A DNA stretch of 46,396 nucleotides from Candidatus Omnitrophota bacterium (GTDB lineage Bacteria; Omnitrophota; Gorgyraeia; Gygaellales; Profunditerraquicolaceae). The stretch is from assembly GCA_016782485.1 (NCBI GenBank), contig JADHYK010000003.1, forward strand, positions 1 through 46,396, given 5' to 3'. Of the stretch, positions 25,825 through 35,797 are shown piece by piece. The translations under genes were made by a program, and so were the position numbers. The notes under the pieces were generated by a model. It had not been told where the DNA came from. It did not search any database and was given only the letters and a program-made list of their open reading frames with translations. Numbering within the stretch: the stretch's first letter is position 1; each line of letters begins with the position of its first letter.

Positions 25825-27009
25825 ATGTTTAAGGTTTCTAAAAGATTGAATTCACTTCCGCCGTATCTCTTTTTAGAGATTGATAAGGCAAAGAGAATTG
25901 CCCGGGCAGCAGGCAGGGATATTATCGATTTAGGTATAGGCGACCCTGACTGGCCCACGCCGAAATATATTATCGAAGCGCTGTATCAAGCGGCACATGA
26001 TCCGGCAACTCACCGTTATGCCCTTGACCAGGGGATGCCGGCGCTGCGGCGCTCTATTCAAGGCTGGTATCAGCGCAGATTTGCCGTTGAACTTAATCCC
26101 GACAGCGAAATCCTTCCTTTAATCGGTTCAAAAGAAGGCATCGCACATTTCCCCCTGGCCTTTATAAATGAAGGTGATTATTCGTTAGTGCCCGATCCCT
26201 GCTATCCTCCTTATAAAGGGGGAACAATTTTTGCCGGCGGCAGGCCGTATCTATTGCCGCTACTAGAGTCAAACGGCTTTTTACCGGATTTAGCAAAAAT
26301 CCCGCTTCATATCCGTAAGAAAGCCAGGTTAATCTACCTTAATTATCCCAATAACCCTACCGGTGCTACGGCAGAAAAAGACTTTTACCGGGAGGTTATC
26401 GCTTTTGCAAAAAAGAACAAAATTATTGTTATCTCAGACCTTGCCTATTCAGAGTTGAGCTACGAAGGCTATCAGCCCGCAAGCCTCCTGGAGGTCGAGG
26501 GCGCAAAGGATGTGGCAATAGAATTTCATTCGCTTTCTAAAACCTATAATATGACCGGCTGGCGCATCGGCTGGGCCTGCGGCAACCATAATCTGGTATC
26601 CGCGTTAGGTAAAGTCAAGTCCAACATTGATTCCGGTATATTCTCGGCGATTCAATTAGCAGGCATTGCTGCCCTGGAGGGGCCGGATGAGGATATCAGC
26701 AAAATGCGCAGCCTTTATCAACAGAGGCGCGATACCCTGATTGCAGGCTTAAGGTCTCTGGGCTGGCAGGTAACACCGCCCAGGGCGACCTTTTACGTGT
26801 GGATAAAAATTCCTAAAAAAACAGATTCCGTCAGATTCAGCTCCTTATTATTGGAAAAGGCGGATATCATTGTTACGCCCGGAGTGGGGTTCGGTAAATA
26901 CGGCGAGGGCTACATCAGGATAGCGCTTACCGTTGGGGAAGAGAGGATTAAAGAAGCGGTAAGGCGGTTAGAAAAAGTAATTGAGGCCAAAACTTATGGA
27001 ACAAAGTGA
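25825..27009 (+). CDS. dapL: LL-diaminopimelate aminotransferase
   Basis: Class I aminotransferase; 'LNYPNNPTGA', 'EFHSLSKTYNMTGWRIG' (typical DapL), in a dap cluster. Confidence 0.9.
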   Translation: MFKVSKRLNSLPPYLFLEIDKAKRIARAAGRDIIDLGIGDPDWPTPKYIIEALYQAAHDPATHRYALDQGMPALRRSIQGWYQRRFAVELNPDSEILPLIGSKEGIAHFPLAFINEGDYSLVPDPCYPPYKGGTIFAGGRPYLLPLLESNGFLPDLAKIPLHIRKKARLIYLNYPNNPTGATAEKDFYREVIAFAKKNKIIVISDLAYSELSYEGYQPASLLEVEGAKDVAIEFHSLSKTYNMTGWRIGWACGNHNLVSALGKVKSNIDSGIFSAIQLAGIAALEGPDEDISKMRSLYQQRRDTLIAGLRSLGWQVTPPRATFYVWIKIPKKTDSVRFSSLLLEKADIIVTPGVGFGKYGEGYIRIALTVGEERIKEAVRRLEKVIEAKTYGTK

Positions 27010-27076
27010 ACATAAGTTTTATGGCCGAACTTATCCTGAGGCCGCCAGGGTTTATGGCGGACGAAGGATCTCAACA
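26995..27076. repeat. Dispersed modular hairpin repeat overlapping the dapL stop codon
   Basis: AACTTATGgaacaaagtgaaCATAAGTT then ccgaacttatcctgaggCCGCCagggtttatGGCGGacgaaggatc. Confidence 0.8.
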
Positions 27077-27081
27077 TTGAA

Positions 27082-27483
27082 ATGATTGTCTGTTATATAG
27101 GCACCGGTTCCAACCTTGGCAACAGGCTTGAAAACTTAAGGGTTGCAGTTAAAAAAGTCAATTCCTTAAAAAATACAAAAGTGCTTAAGAGTTCCAGAAT
27201 AATCCAGACCAAGCCGCTGGGCGGCCCGCGCAGGCAGCCGGAATTTTTGAATGCTGTTTTAAAAATCCGCACAAAACTTTCTGCTCTGCTGCTTCTGAAA
27301 AGCCTTAAAGCAATAGAAAAAGAGTTGGGCAGAAAAAAGAGCGTGCGTTTCGGCCCCCGGGTAATAGACCTGGATATATTATTATACGGGGATAAGATTA
27401 TAGAAACAAAAGACCTCGTTGTCCCGCACCCGAGAATCTTTGAGAGGGATTTTGTGCTGAGGCCTTTACTGGAGATAATATGA
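27082..27483 (+). CDS. folK: 2-amino-4-hydroxy-6-hydroxymethyldihydropteridine pyrophosphokinase
   Basis: 'YIGTGSNLGNR', 'RFGPRVIDLDILLYGD', 'VPHPRIFERDFVLRPL'. Confidence 0.95.
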   Translation: MIVCYIGTGSNLGNRLENLRVAVKKVNSLKNTKVLKSSRIIQTKPLGGPRRQPEFLNAVLKIRTKLSALLLLKSLKAIEKELGRKKSVRFGPRVIDLDILLYGDKIIETKDLVVPHPRIFERDFVLRPLLEII

Positions 27484-28334
27484 AGGCAGTCCGCGGCATA
27501 AAACAGATGGTGGCAGCGGCCAAAATAATCAAAGCCAAAGGCAAAACAGTCGGCTTTGTGCCGACGATGGGCGCGTTGCATGAGGCCCATCTTGGTTTAA
27601 TCCGCCGGGCGCAGAGAGATAATGATTTTACGGTAGTAAGCATATTTGTAAATCCGGCGCAATTCGCCCCCGCCGAAGATTTTAAGAAATACCCCAGAGA
27701 CATAAAAGGCGATGCCCGGCTTTGTAAAAAAGAGGGGGTGGATATCCTGTTTTGCCCCACGGTAAAAGAGATGTATCCGGAAGATTTCAGCAGTTTTGTT
27801 GAGGTAAAGGGTTTAAGCGGCGTTCTTTGCGGGAAATCGCGCCCAGGGCATTTCAGGGGAGTTGCCACCATCGTCACCAAGCTTTTTAATATCGTCAGCC
27901 CTGACGTCGCTTATTTCGGGCAGAAGGATGCCCAGCAGGCGCTAATCATAAAAAGATTAGTCCGGGATTTAAATCTACCGGTTAAAATAAAGGTTCTGCC
28001 GATTATCCGCGACAAGGACGGGTTGGCCCTGAGTTCGAGGAATAGGTATCTAAGCGGTGCAGAGAGAAAGGACGCATCAGTTCTCTTTTCGGCGCTAAAG
28101 CTGGCCAGAGGTTTAGTTAATAAAGGGATCAGGGATCCGCGCGAAATAGTCAGGAGAGTTTCCGGGCTGATTAAGACAAAAAAGAAAGCCAGGATTGATT
28201 ACGTATCCGTTGTGGACTTAGGGAATTTTGGGCCGGTTAAAAAGATAAAGGATAATTGCCTGATTGCTTTGGCGGTCTGGCTGGGGGAGACAAGGTTGAT
28301 TGATAATATAATAATATCGGGTAAGAGAAATTAA
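27480..28334 (+). CDS. panC: Pantothenate synthetase
   Basis: 'VGFVPTMGALHEAHLGLIRRAQ', 'VFVNPAQFAP'-type motif, 'YFGQKDAQQ'. Confidence 0.97.
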   Translation: MKAVRGIKQMVAAAKIIKAKGKTVGFVPTMGALHEAHLGLIRRAQRDNDFTVVSIFVNPAQFAPAEDFKKYPRDIKGDARLCKKEGVDILFCPTVKEMYPEDFSSFVEVKGLSGVLCGKSRPGHFRGVATIVTKLFNIVSPDVAYFGQKDAQQALIIKRLVRDLNLPVKIKVLPIIRDKDGLALSSRNRYLSGAERKDASVLFSALKLARGLVNKGIRDPREIVRRVSGLIKTKKKARIDYVSVVDLGNFGPVKKIKDNCLIALAVWLGETRLIDNIIISGKRN

Positions 28335-28338
28335 GGGT

Positions 28339-29169
28339 ATGGGTAAGAGCAAGAGGTTAAAAATAGGCATTGTCGGTTGCGGCGCTATCGGCAGTTCCAT
28401 GGCAAAGTTCATCGTCAAGAAGCTTTTCTCCCAGGCGCAGCTATCCGCACTTTATGACCTGGATGCCTCAAAGATTAAGAAGCTTGCAAAGTCAGTTTCT
28501 AAAAAAAGGGATTTAGCGGCGGGGAGCCTCGGGGATTTGATTGCCGAATCTCAATTGGTAGTCGAGGCGGCTTCTGCACTAAGCTCGCGGGAGATTGCCC
28601 GGCGCGCCTTGTCTATGGGCCGCGATGTTATGATTATGAGCACAGGGGGCGTTGCCGGCAGCCTTAAGGAATTAAGCCTGCTGGCAAAGAAGAATAACGC
28701 CAGGGTTTACATCCCAAGCGGGGCTATCTGTGGGGTGGATGCCCTGAAGGCCGCCAAGTTAGGCAGGATTAAAAGCGTTACTTTGACCACGCGCAAAAAC
28801 CCGCGCTCTTTTAAAGGGGTCAAATATGTAGAGGAGCGCAGGATAAAACTTGCCGGGATAAAGAAAGAGACGGTATTATTTTCCGGTTCGGCCAGAGAGG
28901 CGGTAAGGCATTTTCCTCAGAACATCAACGTTGCCGCCGTATTAAGCCTTGCAGGTATCGGCCAGGACAGGACGCTGGTTAGATTGATTGCTTCACCCGG
29001 GACAAAAAGAAACATTCACGAAATTAAAATAGAGTCCGCCTCCGGAGATATCAGCACGCGCACGCAAAACCTATTGCATCCGGACAACCCCAAGACTAGC
29101 TTTTTAGCGGTATTGTCGGCGATGGCTGCCCTGAGGCAGATTCTGGAGCCGGTGAGGATAGGGACTTAA
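28339..29169 (+). CDS. nadX: Aspartate dehydrogenase-like protein
   Basis: 'IGIVGCGAIGSSMAKFI', 'MIMSTGGVA', 'IPSGAICGVDALKAA', 'FPQNINVAAVLSLAG'. Confidence 0.88.
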   Translation: MGKSKRLKIGIVGCGAIGSSMAKFIVKKLFSQAQLSALYDLDASKIKKLAKSVSKKRDLAAGSLGDLIAESQLVVEAASALSSREIARRALSMGRDVMIMSTGGVAGSLKELSLLAKKNNARVYIPSGAICGVDALKAAKLGRIKSVTLTTRKNPRSFKGVKYVEERRIKLAGIKKETVLFSGSAREAVRHFPQNINVAAVLSLAGIGQDRTLVRLIASPGTKRNIHEIKIESASGDISTRTQNLLHPDNPKTSFLAVLSAMAALRQILEPVRIGT

Positions 29170-29297
29170 GTGAGGCCATAAGTTATGGAGCGTAAGCGAA
29201 CATAACTTATCTGGCCGAACTTATCCGCCGTAGGCGGATTTAATTCACACAATAACTTACTCACACTGACGTGTTCGTAAGTTATGTGTTCATTAAA
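29170..29297. repeat. Dispersed modular hairpin repeat, nadX-small basic protein gap
   Basis: ATAAGTTATGgagcgtaagcgaaCATAACTTAT; ccgaacttATCCGCCgtaGGCGGATt; ttcacacaatAACTTACtcacactgacgtgttcGTAAGTTatgtgttcatt. Confidence 0.85.
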
Positions 29298-29305
29298 GAG
29301 AGGGG

Positions 29306-29560
29306 GTGAATCAGAATATGGCAGAGAAATTAGTAAAGCTGGGAATCAAAAGGCAGAAAGGTTACCTTTACTTCATCGATAAGCAGGGTGATGTCTCTTG
29401 CGCCAAGATGGCCAGAGGCAAACGTAAAGGCGGCGGCCGCAAAAAGGTAGCAAAGTGCGGCATCAAGAGAAAAGAGGGATACCTTTATTTTCTTGATAAG
29501 AAAGGCGATGTCTCCTGCGCCAAGATGAAAAGAGGCGGAAAGAAGAGAAAGAAAAGATAA
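29306..29560 (+). CDS. Small, highly basic, internally duplicated protein
   Basis: Two copies of 'GIKR(Q/K)(K/E)GYLYF(I/L)DK(Q/K)GDVSCAKM' with K/R-rich linkers; SD gaggggg. Confidence 0.8.
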   Translation: MNQNMAEKLVKLGIKRQKGYLYFIDKQGDVSCAKMARGKRKGGGRKKVAKCGIKRKEGYLYFLDKKGDVSCAKMKRGGKKRKKR

Positions 29561-29576
29561 GCGCAGTGTCAAAAGA

Positions 29577-29625
29577 GTAGCCCCTGTAATAGTTTTTTGA
29601 TCCGTGGTTTACAGGGGCTTACTTT
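29577..29625 (+). terminator. Stem-loop, possible terminator/attenuator upstream of uvrA
   Basis: gtAGCCCCTGTAA ... TTTACAGGGGCTtac followed by ttttc. Confidence 0.5.
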
Positions 29626-29632
29626 TCATAAA

Positions 29633-32503
29633 ATGCAGAACGAGTCCATCATTATTCATGGTGCAAAAGAGCACAACCTAAAAGATATAAACCTTAGGCT
29701 TCCCCGCAATAAACTTATTGTGGTGACCGGCCTCTCGGGTTCGGGAAAGTCCTCTCTGGCATTTGATACGATATATGCCGAAGGCCAGCGCCGTTTTATC
29801 GAGAGCCTTTCCAGTTATGCCCGGCAGTTCCTGGAGCAGTTACAGAAGCCGGATGTGGAATATATCGAGGGGCTCTCGCCTGCTATCGCTATCGAGCAGA
29901 GAAAGGCAGGGGGGAGCCCGCGCTCTACGGTTGCCACCCAGACCGAAATATACGATTACCTGAGGTTGCTCTTTGCCCGTATCGGGAGGGTGCATTGTTA
30001 TCAATGCAACCAGCCTATAGAGCGGCAGAGCTCCCAGGAGATAATAGAGAGGGTAATGCAGCTGCCCGTCGGGTCCGAAATTCAGGTTTTGGCTCCGCTG
30101 GTGCGCGGCAGAAAGGGCGAATACAGGGATATTTTTACCCAGGTCCAGAAATCGGGTTTTGTGCGGGTGCGGGTTGACGCCAGGATTTATGAATTGTCCT
30201 CCTTCGCCAAGGCTTCGGAGGACTATCCGTCGAAGCTGAGCGCAAAAGCAGCTCAGCGAAGGCGGATGCCGCAGAAACTTAAGCTCGCCAAATATAAGAC
30301 TCACAATATTGAAATAGTAGTTGATAGGTTGACGGTGAAGCCCGAAATAAGAAAGCGGCTGACTGATTCCATAGAGACCGCCCTTAAAGTCGGCAAGGGT
30401 ATTGTTATAATTTCCGACCAGAAAAAAGCCATCGACCAAGTTTATAGCGAACAATACGCCTGCACAAAATGCGGCATAAGTTATACGGAGGTGGAGCCGC
30501 GCAATTTCTCCTTTAATTCTCCTTATGGTGCCTGCCCGGAATGCAACGGCCTGGGGACAAAATTGGAATTTGACCCTGATTTAGTTATCCCGGACAGGAA
30601 TAAATCCATAAATGCAGGGGCGATTGCCCCCTGGAAAAGAGGGGGCAGGGGTTATATCCTCTATTACCGTTGGCTGATCAGGGAGCTATCGCGCCGGATA
30701 AGGTTTGACCTGGACCTGCCGTTTAAGAAATTGAGCAGGGAGATTCAGAGGGCGATTATTTACGGCAGTACTGAATTCGTAGGCAGCAAGCCTTTTGAGG
30801 GCGTTATCCCGCATCTTGAGAGGCTCTTTCGTCAGACAGAGAGCGATTACCGCAAGGAAGAGATCTCCCGGTTTATGTCGAGCCTCCCCTGTCCCTTATG
30901 TAACGGTGCCAGACTAAAAAAAGAGAGCCTGGCGGTCAGAATCAATGGCAAGAATATCCGGGAGGTCACAGGTTTTTCTGTAAAAGAAGCCCACCGTTTT
31001 TTTAGCGAATTAAAGTTAGGGCAGAGACAAAAAACTATTGCCCAGCAGGCGCTCAAAGAGATAGCCTCAAGGTTGAAATTCTGTATCAATGTTGGCCTGG
31101 ATTACCTGACTTTAGACAGGAAGAGTTCGACCCTTTCGGGAGGCGAGGCACAGAGGATACGTTTGGCAACGCAGGTAGGTTCGGGCTTAGTAGGAGTCCT
31201 CTATATCCTTGATGAACCCAGTATCGGTTTGCATCAGCGGGATAACGATAAATTACTGGCTACCCTGAAGGCATTGAGGGATTTAGGCAACACCCTGATC
31301 GTCGTAGAGCACGACGAGTCCACCATCTGTGCCTCCGATTACATAGTAGACTTAGGCCCGGGAGCAGGCAGGCATGGCGGAGAGGTGATTTTCTGCGGGA
31401 CAAAACAGGAGTTATTAAAAGACCGGCATTCGCTCACCGCAAAATACCTAAGGAGAGAGCTCAAGATTGAGCCGCCTCTTAAAACCAGGCCCTGGCGCAA
31501 CAGGAAATTTCTGGAGATAAAAGGGGCAAGGGAGCACAATCTTAAAAATATAGATTTAAAATTCCCTCTGGGTACTTTTATTTGCGTTACCGGCGTATCA
31601 GGTTCAGGCAAATCTACCCTTATCGACGAGATATTATACCGCGGCCTGGCGCAGAAACTATATAACTCCAAAGAAAAACCCGGACTGTGCGCAAAAATTA
31701 CGGGCATAGAACATATCGATAAGGTCATCGAGGTTGACCAGTCGCCGATAGGCCGGACCCCGCGCTCAAATCCCTCAACGTATACCGGGGTATTTGCTCA
31801 CATCAGGGAGATATTCAGCAGGCTCCCCGAGGCGCGGGCAAGAGGTTACCGGCCGGGCAGGTTTTCCTTCAACGTCAGGGGCGGCCGTTGCGAGGCATGT
31901 ACAGGCGACGGGATAAAAAAGATTGAAATGCATTTTCTGTCCGATGTCTACGTAAAATGTGATGTCTGTAAAGGCTTAAGGTTTAACCAGGCAACGCTGG
32001 AGGTTAAATATAAAGGCAGGTCCATTGCTGATGTCCTGGAGATGACCGTAGAGGAGGCGCTGGAGGCATTTACGAATATCCCCAGGATAAAGAATACCCT
32101 CGGTTATTTATATGATGTAGGTTTAGGTTATATTCAACTCGGGCAATCCGCCACTACCCTCTCCGGAGGAGAAGCCCAAAGGGTTAAACTCTCTTCGGAA
32201 CTGAGCAGGCGCGCAACGGGCAGGACCCTTTATATTTTAGACGAACCTACGACAGGACTACATTTTGCCGATGTCGCAAAGTTGATCGGCGTGCTTCAGA
32301 GGCTGGTGACCAGTGGCAATACCGTTTTAGTCATAGAGCATAATCTAGAGGTAATAAAATGCGCCGATTATGTCATTGACTTGGGGCCGGAAGGAGGAGA
32401 TAGAGGAGGGGAGGTCGTGATTGCCGGCAGCCCCCAGGAGATAGCTAAATGTGCCAACTCCTATACGGCACAGTTTTTGAGAAAGATATTGAAGGGCGTA
32501 TAA
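29633..32503 (+). CDS. uvrA: Excinuclease ABC subunit A, with an in-frame repeat insertion
   Basis: '[60 protein letters not shown]'; two ABC ATPase halves; start moved to [10 protein letters not shown]. Confidence 0.96.
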   Translation: MQNESIIIHGAKEHNLKDINLRLPRNKLIVVTGLSGSGKSSLAFDTIYAEGQRRFIESLSSYARQFLEQLQKPDVEYIEGLSPAIAIEQRKAGGSPRSTVATQTEIYDYLRLLFARIGRVHCYQCNQPIERQSSQEIIERVMQLPVGSEIQVLAPLVRGRKGEYRDIFTQVQKSGFVRVRVDARIYELSSFAKASEDYPSKLSAKAAQRRRMPQKLKLAKYKTHNIEIVVDRLTVKPEIRKRLTDSIETALKVGKGIVIISDQKKAIDQVYSEQYACTKCGISYTEVEPRNFSFNSPYGACPECNGLGTKLEFDPDLVIPDRNKSINAGAIAPWKRGGRGYILYYRWLIRELSRRIRFDLDLPFKKLSREIQRAIIYGSTEFVGSKPFEGVIPHLERLFRQTESDYRKEEISRFMSSLPCPLCNGARLKKESLAVRINGKNIREVTGFSVKEAHRFFSELKLGQRQKTIAQQALKEIASRLKFCINVGLDYLTLDRKSSTLSGGEAQRIRLATQVGSGLVGVLYILDEPSIGLHQRDNDKLLATLKALRDLGNTLIVVEHDESTICASDYIVDLGPGAGRHGGEVIFCGTKQELLKDRHSLTAKYLRRELKIEPPLKTRPWRNRKFLEIKGAREHNLKNIDLKFPLGTFICVTGVSGSGKSTLIDEILYRGLAQKLYNSKEKPGLCAKITGIEHIDKVIEVDQSPIGRTPRSNPSTYTGVFAHIREIFSRLPEARARGYRPGRFSFNVRGGRCEACTGDGIKKIEMHFLSDVYVKCDVCKGLRFNQATLEVKYKGRSIADVLEMTVEEALEAFTNIPRIKNTLGYLYDVGLGYIQLGQSATTLSGGEAQRVKLSSELSRRATGRTLYILDEPTTGLHFADVAKLIGVLQRLVTSGNTVLVIEHNLEVIKCADYVIDLGPEGGDRGGEVVIAGSPQEIAKCANSYTAQFLRKILKGV
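30197..30266. repeat. Palindromic repeat inserted in frame in uvrA
   Basis: TCCTCCttcgccaaggcttcGGAGGA and GCTGAGCgcaaaagcaGCTCAGC; encodes [23 protein letters not shown]. Confidence 0.8.
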
Positions 32504-32530
32504 AGAGGTGATATAGTTATTATAAGAGTT

Positions 32531-32662
32531 AATGACAAATGACAAAGTCCAAAATTCAAAATAAATCCCAAATCCCAAATTCAAAACAGATTTTTTTAAT
32601 TTTATGCCCGGTTTTTATTTTGGCGTTTATGTTTTGTCATTTGAATTTTGGCATTTGGAATT
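32531..32662. repeat. Inverted repeat element spanning the start of the TPR gene
   Basis: Left aatgacaaatgacaaagtccaaaattcaaa...cccaaattcaaaac; right gttttgtcatttgaattttggcatttggaatt (rc aattccaaatgccaaaattcaaatgacaaaac). Confidence 0.75.
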
Positions 32663-35097
32663 CTTCCTTGCTGGCGCAAGACAGCAAGGAAGAGGAGGCC
32701 CTTTTTGTCGCTGAGAAGGCTTTCGGGGACGGCTTTTACGAAGTGAGCCTGGAGTTGCTGGAACGTTTTTCAAAAAATTATCCTAATTCCTCCCATCAGC
32801 CGCAGGTGGAGTTACTAATCGGACAGTGTTATTTCTATCAGAACCGCTTTCTTGACGCCCTCAATAAATTTGAAGAGTTGAAAAACAAGCCTGCCGCTAA
32901 AAAAATCAAAGACGCCTCTATCTACTGGATTGCCGAGGTGCATTTTAAAGGGAACAGTTTCAGCAGGGCGGCAAGCTATTATAAAGAGATTATTGATAAT
33001 TTTACGGATTCACCGTATCTGCCTGCCGCCTACTATTCTTTAGGCTGGTGTATGTTTGAGGAAGGAGATTTCCGGGAGGCCCTGGAGTATTTCAGGGCGG
33101 TAGAGAGTAAATTCCCGAAGGAGGCGCGTAAGACCGATGCCGCCTTCAAGGCAATCGAATGCCTTTACAATTTAAAAGATTATACCGGTTTAAAAAAAGA
33201 GATCGGCCCCTATCTTAAACTATATTCCAAGGACCCGAACCGCCTGAGCTATCTTTATTTTTATCTGGCGGAGGCGGATTATTACCTAAAAGATTTCCAT
33301 AAGGCAATCCAGGAGTATTCCCGCGCCCTGGCAGACAGGCCCGGCCGTCCGCAAGGCCAGGAGGATGATAATTTAGAGGCATTAGTCGGTTTGGGCATAG
33401 GCTGGTCATATCTGAAATTAAAGCAATACGTTAAAGCGGAAGAAAGTTTCGCAGGAATCAACCCGGAAAAATTAGAAAAGAGCAGCCGCGATGTTTTATT
33501 ATTGGGCAGGGCGGTATTAATGATAGAGACCGGCAGGGCTAATCAGGCAGAGAAGATTTATTCAGAGTTGATACTTGGCGCTTCAGCGCCTCTGGTTTTA
33601 GTCCAGGGGTATCTGGGTAAGGCCGAGCTTTTATACAGCCAAGGCCTTTACAAAGAGGCGATAAGCCTGTATAGGGAGGCGTTAAGTGAATTTGAGTCCG
33701 CGGATATTCCGGCGGAATTGCTGGATAAGCTGCATTATAACCTGGCCTGGGCTTACCTGAAGGACGGAGAATTCAAGGAAGCCATAAAAACATTTCAGAG
33801 CGTAGCCAAGGAAAGTAATGACAAGATTATCAAGGTAAGCGCCCTCTGTCAGGTAGGGGATGCCTACCAGGATTCGGGCGATTATAGAAGGGCGCAGGCG
33901 ACTTATGATTCCCTGCTCAAGGATTATCCCGACAGTTTTTATAGCGACTACGTCCAGTATCAACTCGGCATTACGATGCTTAAAAGTTCCAATTACGACG
34001 GGGCGGCGATGAGCTTCCTGGCGCTTAAGCGAAACTACCCCCAGTCAAAAATCATGGACGACGCCGCTTATGCCCTGGGCCTGGCTTATTTCCAGAAGCA
34101 GGACTATAACTCAAGCAGGGAGGTCTTTGAAAAATTCGAAGATGAATTTAAAGACAGCAATCTAAAGCCCCAGGCGCTATATTTGCTGGGGACCAGTTTA
34201 TATAATCTGGCTGAATTTGAGGGCTCAATAGAGGCCTTTAAGAAAATAGTCAAGCTTTACACCCGGGACAGAGAGTTGGTCCAGAAGGCAGAATATGAAA
34301 TTGCCGATTGTTTCTACCGGATGGGCGATGAAAAAGAGGCGATGAAAAGATTCAAAGCCTTAGGCGCAAGATATCCCGATTCCAGCCTGGGCCAGGAAAC
34401 GATGTGGTGGCTGGGAGACTATTATTACCGGCATAATGATTTGCCGCAGGCGCGCCGCTATTTTTCGAACCTGATACAGGATTTCCCGCAAAGCAATTTA
34501 CGCATGGATGCCTATTATGCTTTAGGTTCCATTTATGCGCAGGAGTCCCGCAATGATAAGGCGATAGAAAGTTTTAAGCAGGCCATAGAATTGGGTAAGT
34601 CAGACCTTGCTGCCCAGGCGGGCATTGCTATGGCGGATATATACTTAAAAGAGGATAAGGCCGATTTAGCCCTCGATATTTATCAGGGAATCATTACGGA
34701 ATATCCGAACCTTTGCGGTTTAATTTATCCCAAGATGGCGGATTTCTTTGCTAAAGAGACGGATTTTGACCAGGCCTTGGAGTATTACCGCCGCAGCCTG
34801 GATGTGGTGCCGGTAAGGAGTATGCCGGCTATCCAGCTTAAAATTGCCGAAACCATGCAGGCTCAAGGAAAAACCGAAGAGGCGATAGAGGCGTATTTGA
34901 AGACCGCTTACTTATATTCTTCTTCAGAGGACCAGGCCTTTGCGGTAAGGTCGCTTTTACGCGTAGCTGAAATTTACGAAGGCAAAGAAAACTTTCAAGA
35001 GGCGCTTAATGTCTACGCAAAGGTTATTTCTATGAATACGGACGAGGCAAAATACGCCCAGGAGAGGATGGAGTGGATAAAGAAGCATGTTAAATAA
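32539..35097 (+). CDS. Large secreted TPR-repeat protein (BamD/YbgF/PEP-CTERM TPR-like)
   Basis: N-terminal hydrophobic segment and many TPR units; upstream of exbB/exbD. Confidence 0.85.
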   Translation: MTKSKIQNKSQIPNSKQIFLILCPVFILAFMFCHLNFGIWNSSLLAQDSKEEEALFVAEKAFGDGFYEVSLELLERFSKNYPNSSHQPQVELLIGQCYFYQNRFLDALNKFEELKNKPAAKKIKDASIYWIAEVHFKGNSFSRAASYYKEIIDNFTDSPYLPAAYYSLGWCMFEEGDFREALEYFRAVESKFPKEARKTDAAFKAIECLYNLKDYTGLKKEIGPYLKLYSKDPNRLSYLYFYLAEADYYLKDFHKAIQEYSRALADRPGRPQGQEDDNLEALVGLGIGWSYLKLKQYVKAEESFAGINPEKLEKSSRDVLLLGRAVLMIETGRANQAEKIYSELILGASAPLVLVQGYLGKAELLYSQGLYKEAISLYREALSEFESADIPAELLDKLHYNLAWAYLKDGEFKEAIKTFQSVAKESNDKIIKVSALCQVGDAYQDSGDYRRAQATYDSLLKDYPDSFYSDYVQYQLGITMLKSSNYDGAAMSFLALKRNYPQSKIMDDAAYALGLAYFQKQDYNSSREVFEKFEDEFKDSNLKPQALYLLGTSLYNLAEFEGSIEAFKKIVKLYTRDRELVQKAEYEIADCFYRMGDEKEAMKRFKALGARYPDSSLGQETMWWLGDYYYRHNDLPQARRYFSNLIQDFPQSNLRMDAYYALGSIYAQESRNDKAIESFKQAIELGKSDLAAQAGIAMADIYLKEDKADLALDIYQGIITEYPNLCGLIYPKMADFFAKETDFDQALEYYRRSLDVVPVRSMPAIQLKIAETMQAQGKTEEAIEAYLKTAYLYSSSEDQAFAVRSLLRVAEIYEGKENFQEALNVYAKVISMNTDEAKYAQERMEWIKKHVK

Positions 35098-35141
35098 CAG
35101 TTGCTAATATAACCTATATGAACAACGAGGAGGGATAAGCG

Positions 35142-35774
35142 ATGGATCTATACAAGATGAACCTCTGGCAGGTATTTTTATCCGGCGGACCGGTAATGTG
35201 GCCGATTCTACTGTGTTCCATATTTGCTTTGGCTATAGCGCTGGAGAAATTCTGGCATTTGCACAGGATAGGCATAGATACCCAGGAATTTTTGAAGAAT
35301 ATTCTCGATAAAATGAAACGCCATGATACCAAAGAGGCGCTTCAGGTTTGCGATACCACTAAAAGCCCCATTGCCAATATTTTAAAATCCGGCATTTTAA
35401 AGTATGACCGGCCCCGCCCCCAGATAATAGAAGCAATAGAAGACAGCTCACTTTATGAGATACCGCGGATAGAAAAAAACCTTTCCGTGCTTGCGACCAT
35501 AGCTCACGTGGCGCCGCTTTTGGGACTCCTGGGGACGGTTACGGGCATGGTCAGGTGCTTCCAGACTATACAGGCAAAGGCGACCAGCCTGCATCCGGTT
35601 TCACCCGGGGATTTAGCCGGAGGCATCTGGGAGGCGTTATTGACTACGGTTGCCGGATTAATCGTAGCCATACCCACTTTCGTAGCCTACAACTACCTGG
35701 TAAACCGCATAAATAATTTTATCCTGGAGATGGAGAAGGCTTCTACGGAACTGGTTAATTTTTTGACGGAATAA
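35142..35774 (+). CDS. MotA/TolQ/ExbB proton channel family protein
   Basis: 'APLLGLLGTVTGMVRCFQTIQ...LAGGIWEALLTTVAGLIVAIPTFVAYNYL'. Confidence 0.93.
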   Translation: MDLYKMNLWQVFLSGGPVMWPILLCSIFALAIALEKFWHLHRIGIDTQEFLKNILDKMKRHDTKEALQVCDTTKSPIANILKSGILKYDRPRPQIIEAIEDSSLYEIPRIEKNLSVLATIAHVAPLLGLLGTVTGMVRCFQTIQAKATSLHPVSPGDLAGGIWEALLTTVAGLIVAIPTFVAYNYLVNRINNFILEMEKASTELVNFLTE

Positions 35775-35797
35775 TCTACGGCTGCAGGAGGTGATAG

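Noticed and set aside
29840-30454. 204-aa minus-strand ORF
   Set aside because: Antisense to conserved uvrA; shadow ORF.
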